A program made the position numbers and the translations under genes. Under the pieces are notes generated by a model. The model did not search any database. It saw only the letters and a list, made by a program, of their open reading frames with translations, and was not told the DNA's origin. DNA of 5,248 nt from Planctomycetota bacterium (GTDB lineage Bacteria; Planctomycetota; Phycisphaerae; UBA1845; PWPN01), in NCBI GenBank assembly GCA_020346805.1, contig CP070790.1:150680-155927 (forward strand), read 5' to 3'. Positions 1 through 5,137 of this stretch are shown piece after piece; within the stretch, counting starts at the first letter, position 1, and every line of letters begins with the position of its first letter.

Positions 1-123
1 GATCACAACCAGCACTTCGATCAGAGTAAAGGCGTTGCTTACCTTCCGGCACCAGCTCGTGTGGAACTTTGGGACAGGTTCCCTCTCGACCTGGTATCGC
101 GGCGCTATTCGGCATACCTGCAT
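1..123 (-). CDS. Prepilin-type N-terminal cleavage/methylation protein, partial (3' end beyond window)
   Basis: Only the first 41 codons are present; the gene leaves the window at base 1. Residues 30-41 read NAFTLIEVLVVI. This is the class III signal of type IV pilins and type II secretion pseudopilins: a cleavage site before Phe (A31/F32), the conserved Glu at mature position 5 (E36), and the start of a hydrophobic helix. By family knowledge, a prepilin peptidase removes the leader, methylates the Phe, and the helix packs into a pilus or pseudopilus. The leader is long (31 residues) and basic, and position -1 is Ala instead of the usual Gly. The ATG at 123 was chosen because AGAGGAG lies 5 bases upstream. 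An in-frame ATG at 189 has no such site. It is divergent from the glycosidase gene. In planctomycetes many such proteins carry a DUF1559-type C-terminus, but that part is missing here, so the exact subfamily is unknown. Confidence 0.82.
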   Translation of the reverse strand, partial: MQVCRIAPRYQVEREPVPKFHTSWCRKVSNAFTLIEVLVVI

Positions 124-128
124 GTCTG

Positions 129-135
129 CTCCTCT
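129..135 (-). promoter_or_regulatory. Ribosome binding site of the prepilin-type gene
   Basis: On the minus strand this reads AGAGGAG, ending 5 bases before the ATG at 123. It decides the start between that ATG and the in-frame ATG at 189, which lacks a Shine-Dalgarno sequence. Confidence 0.65.
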
Positions 136-195
136 CGGATTGGCACGGCGAGACTTGAACGTCCTCCAACCCACGTTGCCACGATCCATTGTCAA

Positions 196-224
196 ATTAT
201 ATCAGTTTACGGGATGAACGTCAG
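196..224 (-). promoter_or_regulatory. Candidate sigma70-type promoter for the prepilin-type gene
   Basis: Reading the minus strand, CTGACG (219-224; four of six match TTGACA) is followed after 17 bases by a perfect TATAAT (196-201). Transcription would begin near 188-190 and give a leader of about 65 bases before the ATG at 123. That placement would leave the alternative ATG at 189 at or outside the transcript end, which agrees with the start chosen. Planctomycete promoters are not always of this type, so this is a motif call only. Confidence 0.35.
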
Positions 225-265
225 CTTTGACTCGAAACCGGATACATCTTGACTATTCAAACCCG

Positions 266-299
266 GCCATTTGGGGCAACGTATGTTCCACCCAATGGC
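266..299. repeat. Inverted repeat / hairpin in the divergent promoter region
   Basis: GCCATT (266-271) pairs with AATGGC (294-299), and GGG (273-275) pairs with CCC (291-293). T272 is a single bulge, and the 15-base loop is 276-290. The result is nine base pairs, mostly G-C. It sits between divergent genes and is not followed by a T-run on either strand, so it does not look like a classical terminator. An operator or an untranslated-region structure is possible. Confidence 0.45.
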
Positions 300-419
300 T
301 TGTAACTTGCACTGGGTAATTAGTATCATAGAGTTATACATGGCGTACGTTAGTGTATCAGATTGGAGTCGCTTTTTTGGGGGGTCAGGACCTGTACGTA
401 TTGGTCGCATAATGTTTGC

Positions 420-424
420 GGGAG
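420..424 (+). promoter_or_regulatory. Ribosome binding site of the glycosidase gene
   Basis: GGGAG ends 10 bases before the ATG at 435. It supports that start over the TTG at 363, which would add 24 residues ahead of an otherwise normal signal peptide. Confidence 0.55.
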
Positions 425-434
425 CAGATCCCCC

Positions 435-2369
435 ATGAGATACAGACCTGTCTTGTGGTCGATCCTCGTCTGCCTGTTGATTCCCGATCCGTTAACTGCG
501 GCGTGGACCTCCGTGGGCGACGGGATCGAGTATCAGGCATACAGCATCAGCGGCCCAAATAACTTGTTTGTAGCCCGGATGGACCGCGATAATACGAACG
601 CCATCATCGACAGCAGCATCGGCCAGGGGCGGTTATCGGGTGGCACGGAAAGAGTCAGCAGCCAGGCCGACCGCTACCACGACGCAATCAACTATTGGGA
701 TCAGATATGGGGGCAAAGAAATGACGTTGTGGTAGCGATCAACGGATCTTACTACAATACCTCAACGGGCGTTCCTACCAGTGGCGTAATCCATTCCGGC
801 TGGTACGCGAAACGTTATGATAATCTTACCTGGGAAAGCGGCTTTGTGTGGCAGTTGGACCGGGACGCCTATATCGGCGAGTGCGTCACGCATAATGCCA
901 ATAAGCAGATTATCACCTACGTCGCGACAAGCAACACGCAGCAATTCCAGGGGATCAATCGTGACCGCAGCTCGGACGAACTGATCATCTATACCCCACA
1001 ATACGACAGCGACACAAAAACGAACAGCAGCGGGACAGAAGTGCTCGTTGAAATGACCAAGCCCATGCTGCTTATGCCCACACCAAACATGGTGACCGGA
1101 TATGTCAGGAAGGTCCGGCAGAACCAGGGCTCGACCCCCATCCCATTTGACCACGTCGTCCTCTCGGCAACCGGATCCAGTGCCACAACGCTGCTAAGCA
1201 ACGTCAGCCTGGGGGCTGAAATCGGCATTTCCCAGGAAATCAAAAGCTATACGGGTGGCACCTGCAGCATACCAGGGATACTCGATTGGACGAAGTCGTA
1301 TGGTGCGGTCTCCGGGAATTGGGTATACCTTGAAGCCGGCGTGATCCAGTACGGAATCGACTCGTCGGGGGCACGACACCCCCGCACCGCCATTGCCTAT
1401 AATAACGACTATGTCTATTTCATCGTCTGCGACGGCCGAGACTTGGGCACGAGCATCGGTATGACCATTGATGAGCTGGCTGAGTTCTGCAAGAACACCC
1501 TCGGAGCCACGTGGGGATTGAATCAGGACGGCGGCGGTTCGTCTACCATGGTGGTCAACGGCGTGATTAAGAACAACCCTTCAGACGGGACAGAACGTGC
1601 TGTCTCCAACGGCATGATGATGATCAATGTCCAGCCCAAGTCGCAGTCTTCCATGTTCGCGCCGGCAAATATTGTCGAGACCAACACAGCCAACACCGCC
1701 GTCCATCTGGGCCCCGGTACAAACTACGAATCCATAATCTCGTTGCCCAAGGATACCCAGGGAGAAATCCTGGATCATCCTCTCAAGGGGGTTTATGCCA
1801 AGGGATACTACTGGTGGAAGTGCGATTTCAGCGGCACCGTAGGGTGGGTGGCCGAAACTCTGCTGGACCTCGTATCGGGCGAAAATCCCCCTACAATTAT
1901 CGAGCATCCATCCGATCAGACCGTAATGCACGGAGGGACCGCATCGTTTGCCGTACAGGCCGGCGGCTCAGAACCTCTCAGCTACCAGTGGCAGAAGAAC
2001 AACGTCGACCTCAGCGAGGGCGGGCACTATGTCGGCGTCACGACGAACAGTCTCTCGGTAACCAGCTCCGACAAGTCCGACGAAGCGGACTACCGGTGTA
2101 TGGTATCCAATATGTACGGCAGCACACCCTCGAACCCGGCGTATCTAAACGTGATCTCCCCCGATTTCGACGGCGACTTGGATGTAGATCAATCTGATTT
2201 CGGATTTCTGCAAGTTTGCTTAGGTACTAATAAAGCCTCCCAAACAAACCCCGGCTGCGTTGATGCCGACCTGACCCAGGATGATAATATTGACCAGTCA
2301 GATTTCATTATTTTTCAGGAGTGCAGTTCCGGCCCCAACATTATAGCGGACCCGTATTGCGTCCAGTAA
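435..2369 (+). CDS. Secreted phosphodiester glycosidase (NAGPA-like) with SH3, Ig-like and dockerin-like domains
   Basis: The product is 644 residues from the ATG at 435. Residues 1-23 form a signal peptide (basic start, hydrophobic core, cleavage after LTAA or nearby). Residues about 35-400 match the phosphodiester glycosidase family (NAGPA, PF09992). Visible landmarks are AINGSYYN (101-108), HPRTAIAY (315-322), CDGRDLG (332-338), NQDGGGSSTMV (363-373) and SDGTERAVSNG (383-393). Family members cleave sugar-phosphate or related glycosidic bonds; the true substrate here is unknown. Residues about 413-480 look like a bacterial SH3 domain (HLGPGTNYESI, then WWKC and GTVGWV). Residues about 485-573 are an Ig-like fold (YQWQKN, then DEADYRCMVSN) that lacks the B-strand cysteine. 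Residues 576-644 hold two dockerin-type calcium loops with four cysteines. The multi-domain layout indicates an extracellular protein held at a surface or in a complex. The esterase-like gene follows after 63 bases and may share its transcript. The NAGPA call is strong; the SH3 and Ig-like calls are good. Confidence 0.88.
   Translation: MRYRPVLWSILVCLLIPDPLTAAWTSVGDGIEYQAYSISGPNNLFVARMDRDNTNAIIDSSIGQGRLSGGTERVSSQADRYHDAINYWDQIWGQRNDVVVAINGSYYNTSTGVPTSGVIHSGWYAKRYDNLTWESGFVWQLDRDAYIGECVTHNANKQIITYVATSNTQQFQGINRDRSSDELIIYTPQYDSDTKTNSSGTEVLVEMTKPMLLMPTPNMVTGYVRKVRQNQGSTPIPFDHVVLSATGSSATTLLSNVSLGAEIGISQEIKSYTGGTCSIPGILDWTKSYGAVSGNWVYLEAGVIQYGIDSSGARHPRTAIAYNNDYVYFIVCDGRDLGTSIGMTIDELAEFCKNTLGATWGLNQDGGGSSTMVVNGVIKNNPSDGTERAVSNGMMMINVQPKSQSSMFAPANIVETNTANTAVHLGPGTNYESIISLPKDTQGEILDHPLKGVYAKGYYWWKCDFSGTVGWVAETLLDLVSGENPPTIIEHPSDQTVMHGGTASFAVQAGGSEPLSYQWQKNNVDLSEGGHYVGVTTNSLSVTSSDKSDEADYRCMVSNMYGSTPSNPAYLNVISPDFDGDLDVDQSDFGFLQVCLGTNKASQTNPGCVDADLTQDDNIDQSDFIIFQECSSGPNIIADPYCVQ
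2160..2366 (+). other. Cysteine-bracketed dockerin-like domain (C-terminus of the glycosidase)
   Basis: Two loops fit the dockerin calcium-loop spacing D1 x D3 x D5 x x x D9 x x D12. The first, DFDGDLDVDQSD, is canonical. The second, DLTQDDNIDQSD, has Thr at position 3. Each is followed by a helix-like segment ending in Cys (FGFLQVCLG and FIIFQECSSG), with further cysteines at GC before the second loop and near the end (DPYCVQ). Classical cellulosomal dockerins do not carry this cysteine frame. It resembles the GC-type dockerin tails annotated in planctomycetes, as I recall them. The likely role is docking or surface retention. Confidence 0.75.
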
Positions 2370-2418
2370 TGCAAAAGACTTCCGAAAACGTTGGACTTCG
2401 CCACAAACCCTGATAAAC

Positions 2419-2424
2419 AGGAGA
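2419..2424 (+). promoter_or_regulatory. Ribosome binding site of the alpha/beta hydrolase gene
   Basis: AGGAGA precedes the ATG at 2433 with 9 bases after AGGAG. It supports this start over the in-frame TTG at 2391, which lacks a comparable site and would put 14 polar residues before the signal peptide. Confidence 0.65.
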
Positions 2425-2432
2425 AAATACTT

Positions 2433-3266
2433 ATGAGTCGATTACTCGTACTGGTTGTTATGCTGAGTCTGCAGCTCGAAGCAGGCGTTGATGGACAGGG
2501 TAAATGGACCGTACTAGATGTATCGTTCAGAGCAAACTGCGACGGTACGATGCAACGTTACGTGGTGATGTTAGCCCGCGATTTCAGAGCAGATCGGCCA
2601 CATGACGTACTTATCGCCCTTCACGGTCACGGGGCGGACCGTTGGCAATTTGCTAAAAATCCGCGGGATGAGTGCCGCGCTGCACGGGACGTGGCTGCCG
2701 AGCATCGGATGATCTTCGTATCACCGGACTATCGGGCCAAGACATCATGGATGGGGCCCAAGGCGGAAGCTGACATGGTCCAGATCATTGAGGAACTCAA
2801 ACGAAAATACCATATAGGCAAGGTCTTTATCTGCGGTGGGTCAATGGGTGGGGCTGCATCCCTGACCTTCGCGGCTCGACATCCTGACCTGATCGCGGGG
2901 GTTGCATCGATGAACGGGACCGCAAACCACCTGGAATATGAGAACTTCCAGGACGCCATCCGCGAATCCTTTGGCGGCACCAAGGTGGAAATCCCACTGG
3001 AGTACAAGAAGCGCAGTGCGGAATACTGGCCGGAGCGCTTCAGCATGCCCGTGGGGATAACCGCTGGTGGCAAGGATTCCAGTGTGCCGCCGCACAGCGT
3101 CCTGCGACTGGCCGGAGTCTTGAAGAAGCTGAAGAGGAACGTACTGCTGATATACCGCGAGAATCAGGGACACAGCACGACTTACGATGATGCGAAGAAG
3201 ATACTTGAGTTTATTGTGAAGGTCCGGCCCTCAGAGACACAACCGGCTTATACTCATACCCGATAG
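2433..3266 (+). CDS. Secreted alpha/beta hydrolase (esterase or S9-like peptidase family)
   Basis: The product is 277 residues from the ATG at 2433. Residues 1 to about 20 are a signal peptide (MSRLLVLVVMLSLQLEAG). DVLIALHGHG (58-67) is the strand and oxyanion-hole HG motif. FICGGSMGGA (133-142) is the nucleophile elbow GxSxG with Ser137. AGGKDSSVPP places the acid at Asp215, and ENQGHSTTY places His247. The order and spacing fit a complete catalytic triad. It resembles small exported esterases of the LpqC/feruloyl-esterase-like or prolyl-oligopeptidase-like groups, which hydrolyse ester or peptide bonds; the substrate cannot be read from sequence. Unlike its neighbours it has no dockerin, carbohydrate-binding or anchor domain, so it may be periplasmic or freely secreted. 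It lies 63 bases after the glycosidase gene with no clear terminator between, so an operon acting on a decorated glycan is a fair inference. Confidence 0.88.
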   Translation: MSRLLVLVVMLSLQLEAGVDGQGKWTVLDVSFRANCDGTMQRYVVMLARDFRADRPHDVLIALHGHGADRWQFAKNPRDECRAARDVAAEHRMIFVSPDYRAKTSWMGPKAEADMVQIIEELKRKYHIGKVFICGGSMGGAASLTFAARHPDLIAGVASMNGTANHLEYENFQDAIRESFGGTKVEIPLEYKKRSAEYWPERFSMPVGITAGGKDSSVPPHSVLRLAGVLKKLKRNVLLIYRENQGHSTTYDDAKKILEFIVKVRPSETQPAYTHTR

Positions 3267-3275
3267 AGGGATATA

Positions 3276-3327
3276 ACCATCGGCTAATGGTCTGGTATCG
3301 CTGCCGTTAGTCCGTGATCTCGATGGT
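3276..3327. terminator. Two-tier stem-loop between convergent genes, possible bidirectional terminator
   Basis: The outer arms ACCATCG (3276-3282) and CGATGGT (3321-3327) are perfectly complementary. Inside them CTAATGG (3284-3290) pairs with CCGTTAG (3304-3310), with one G-T wobble and a 13-base loop. An unpaired stretch of 10 bases lies at 3311-3320. The structure sits in the 72-base gap between the stops at 3266 and 3339, where a terminator serving both genes is expected. Neither strand has a proper U-tract directly after the stem, so a factor-independent terminator is not certain. Confidence 0.4.
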
Positions 3328-3338
3328 CGCGATTATAC

Positions 3339-3569
3339 TCAATTTTCACAAGCCGGATTCGCCGGTACCGATGGTCCACTGGCACATGCTTCAAAGGCGG
3401 CGAAATCATCGGTATCGATATCCTGGTCACCCTGCCCACTGTTGTCGCGATCAAAGCACCAACAATCAGTGCCGACGGTTGCCGGTCCGGGTCCGGTAAA
3501 GCAAGCCTGGAACTTGGCAAAATCATCCTGATCCACATCACCGTCGCGGTCGTCATCGGCGAACGGCGT
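3339..3569 (-). other. Cysteine-bracketed dockerin-like domain (C-terminus of the Cys-rich protein)
   Basis: The first loop, DDDRDGDVDQDD, fits the 12-residue dockerin calcium loop and is followed by FAKFQACFTGP. The second, from D535 to D550, fits only if four residues (QGDQ, bases 3423-3434) are inserted after loop position 6; it is followed by FAAFEACASGP. Cysteines at 518, 531, 533, 557 and 569 frame the domain much as in the glycosidase gene's tail. The shared ending suggests the same partner or sorting route for both proteins. Confidence 0.72.
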
Positions 3570-5054
3570 GGGGCAGCAAAGCAAATCGCCGCACTGGGAA
3601 CCATGACCGTCGTAACGTCCACCCAATCCGGCCGGGGGCGCGTCTTCGCATTCGCCCATGGTCATGATAGCGCACTCCCCATTGCCGTAACAGCATGCTC
3701 CGGTCGCTTCATCGCCGGGCACTCCGCCAAATACGGCCACACCATCGAACACGAGCCACTTGGCGCCCCAATATGTCTTGCCCATGTAATCACACCTATC
3801 ATAGCCCGAATGGAGACAGTGCCTGTTGCCCACGCAAACACCGTTGCTATCCATCTGGCAGCCGATAGAGGCCCCGGCATGCAGCTTGTTGAATGCCCCA
3901 ATGTACTGGCGCTTGATTCCCGTCACCGTGCTCGTAACCCAGGTATCATATTCACCACCTGGCGTACTTTGTAGCCGCGTCGTGTGTTCGATCTCCACCG
4001 TGTAGCTTTTGATGGTCATTGTTACAGCGTTACTCTTCGCCCCCAGAACGAAATACCCGATACTTGGGTGTGTCGAGGTATATTCCAATGTTTCGCCGCC
4101 CGGGCCGGGGTGATCGGGATGAAGTATCCGCCACTTGAGGCCGTCATAGTACGACAAATAGGGATTGGTGGGCTTCTGATTGGTCGAAATATCGCAATGG
4201 CAGGGATTATGATCCAGCAGAGCATTGCACCCCACCGCTATAGCGGTCCGTATATTGGTCTCCAGCGGCGGGCAGTAGGGCGGACCACACGGATTGCCCG
4301 CACACGTGGATGATTCAGTCCTGGCACTATAGGATTGACAGACGTGCGGCCACGGTGAATGTGGACCGTAGTTCGGAGACGGGCACATATTATAACAACT
4401 GATGCAACCAGGATTTAAAATCGGGTCCTCCTCCACACCAACCAGCATATAGTCCATCGGGACACGATTTGCGTTCGGTGTTCCGGTATCCAGAAACAGC
4501 TCCATAACACCAATGTCCCATTCCCCGTGCACGTTGGGTCCAGTTTTAGGAGCGATGCCAGTACACATATTGAACCTCAGAACCAGAGGGTTTGCGTCCG
4601 TGCCCATGACTGCGTTGTATTGCGCGCCGTATGTGTACTGGATATCGCCGATCAAGTTCACCGTCGCCTGGCCGATATCGCCGTAAGGATCCCTGGTGCC
4701 GAATGGTGCGGAGGTCAACAACTTTTGATCCTCTTCGCCTTTAAACTCGATGCCGCACAGGTTTCCGGTATCATTAATTCTGGAGGTGCGGGGGAATGCA
4801 GCACGGATCTGCGCCCAACTCCAACAAAGATCTTGTCCGCAGGGGTATGGGCACGGCATAGGCGGCGGTGGTGGGCACGCCGGCGCCCCATTACAGATTC
4901 GGTCTAGATCGTTGCAGTAAATCGCGGCACAATGACATGCCGGCGGATCAGGTGGATAAGCACTGTTGCACCACGTGTCGGCCGATACATTTGTTGATAT
5001 GGATATCAGACATACAATAATAATCAGAAGAGTTTGTGTTTTTATTCTTATCAT
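3339..5054 (-). CDS. Secreted cysteine-rich protein of unknown function with GACC module and dockerin-like C-terminus
   Basis: The product is 571 residues. Residues 1-25 are a signal peptide (MIRIK, then an Ile/Leu-rich core, cleavage after NVSA). Residues 29-77 are Cys- and Pro-rich, including a run of five prolines. Residues about 78-445 form a region I do not recognise. It has beta-rich stretches (for example VTMTIKSYTVEIEHTT and KWLVFDGVAVFGG) and several CxC or CxxC pairs. Residues 451-494 are a GACC-type cysteine module, and residues 496-571 are two dockerin-like loops. I count 37 cysteines after the signal peptide, which suggests a disulfide-stabilised extracellular protein. I see no catalytic motif. 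The ATG at 5054 was chosen over the one at 5069 because GGAGG lies 8 bases before it and overlaps the upstream ATG. The gene converges on the hydrolase gene. A structural, adhesive or substrate-binding role is possible but unproven. Confidence 0.85.
   Translation of the reverse strand: MIRIKTQTLLIIIVCLISISTNVSADTWCNSAYPPDPPACHCAAIYCNDLDRICNGAPACPPPPPMPCPYPCGQDLCWSWAQIRAAFPRTSRINDTGNLCGIEFKGEEDQKLLTSAPFGTRDPYGDIGQATVNLIGDIQYTYGAQYNAVMGTDANPLVLRFNMCTGIAPKTGPNVHGEWDIGVMELFLDTGTPNANRVPMDYMLVGVEEDPILNPGCISCYNMCPSPNYGPHSPWPHVCQSYSARTESSTCAGNPCGPPYCPPLETNIRTAIAVGCNALLDHNPCHCDISTNQKPTNPYLSYYDGLKWRILHPDHPGPGGETLEYTSTHPSIGYFVLGAKSNAVTMTIKSYTVEIEHTTRLQSTPGGEYDTWVTSTVTGIKRQYIGAFNKLHAGASIGCQMDSNGVCVGNRHCLHSGYDRCDYMGKTYWGAKWLVFDGVAVFGGVPGDEATGACCYGNGECAIMTMGECEDAPPAGLGGRYDGHGSQCGDLLCCPTPFADDDRDGDVDQDDFAKFQACFTGPGPATVGTDCWCFDRDNSGQGDQDIDTDDFAAFEACASGPSVPANPACEN
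3573..3704 (-). other. GACC-type cysteine module
   Basis: Residues 451-494 begin TGACCYGNGEC and continue through GEC, a glycine-rich stretch and SQCGDLLCC, giving eight cysteines in 44 residues. I associate modules of the form GACC..G.C...C..G...G.G..C....C with planctomycete secreted proteins, often just before a dockerin-like tail as here. The function is unknown; it is probably a small disulfide-knotted linker or binding unit. Confidence 0.5.
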
Positions 5055-5062
5055 ACATCCAT

Positions 5063-5067
5063 CCTCC
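5063..5067 (-). promoter_or_regulatory. Ribosome binding site of the Cys-rich protein gene
   Basis: On the minus strand GGAGG ends 8 bases before the ATG at 5054. It overlaps the upstream in-frame ATG at 5069, so that codon is part of the Shine-Dalgarno region and not the start. Confidence 0.75.
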
Positions 5068-5098
5068 ATTTTAGAAGTGTGTTTTTATACTAAGAATA

Positions 5099-5130
5099 TT
5101 GAACCATATAGAATCTTATATTTTGTTCAA
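5099..5130. promoter_or_regulatory. 32-bp dyad upstream of the Cys-rich gene, possible operator
   Basis: The outer arms TTGAAC (5099-5104) and GTTCAA (5125-5130) are perfectly complementary, and the inner arms ATATA (5106-5110) and TATAT (5117-5121) also pair around GAATCT. The element is 32 bases upstream of the ribosome binding site. On the minus strand a TATAAA (5084-5089) lies just downstream and could be a -10 element, which would put the dyad over the -35 region. No good -35 hexamer is visible. This could be a regulator site or a stem-loop; no factor can be named. Confidence 0.35.
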
Positions 5131-5137
5131 GAATCTT
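5110..5137. repeat. Short direct repeat AGAATCTT, two copies 20 bases apart
   Basis: AGAATCTT occurs at 5110-5117 and 5130-5137, about two helical turns apart. A 7-base inverted copy (AGATTCT) is at 5203-5209. The region is AT-rich, which raises the chance of coincidence, but helical phasing upstream of a gene is typical of regulator binding sites. Confidence 0.3.

Larger units (their letters stand above)
124..434. other. Divergent intergenic region without a supportable gene
   Basis: This stretch lies between the divergent starts of the prepilin-type gene and the phosphodiester glycosidase gene. Short open frames here show no recognisable protein, no good ribosome binding site and no signal sequence, and I treat them as chance. 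It contains the candidate minus-strand promoter (196-224), a hairpin (266-299), and a T6G6 homopolymer pair at 373-384. I found no convincing -35/-10 pair for the plus-strand gene. TTGCAC (307-312) with TAGAGT (329-334) at 16-base spacing is the nearest thing and is weak. Confidence 0.6.

Noticed and set aside
136..160. Sigma54-like TGGCAC...TTG on the plus strand
   Set aside because: The distance between the two blocks is three bases too long for a -24/-12 promoter, and no suitable gene follows on that strand.
136..180. tRNA 3'-end-like stretch on the minus strand (GTTCAAGTC followed by GCCGTGCCA)
   Set aside because: The T-loop-like motif is suggestive, but the T-stem pairs only with a bulge. 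No matching acceptor 5' strand or anticodon arm lies upstream, so no cloverleaf can be drawn.
363..434. N-terminal extension of the glycosidase from a TTG at 363
   Set aside because: It would place 24 unrelated residues, read through the T6G6 tract, before a normal signal peptide. The ATG at 435 has a good ribosome binding site.
762..1154. Long minus-strand open frame inside the glycosidase gene
   Set aside because: It lies fully opposite a well-supported coding region and shows no motif, signal peptide or ribosome binding site. It is an antisense shadow.
1814..2197. Plus-strand overlapping open frame, Arg-rich, inside the glycosidase gene
   Set aside because: The Arg-rich composition is what an out-of-frame reading of this GC-rich coding sequence yields; the main frame encodes clear SH3 and Ig-like domains here.
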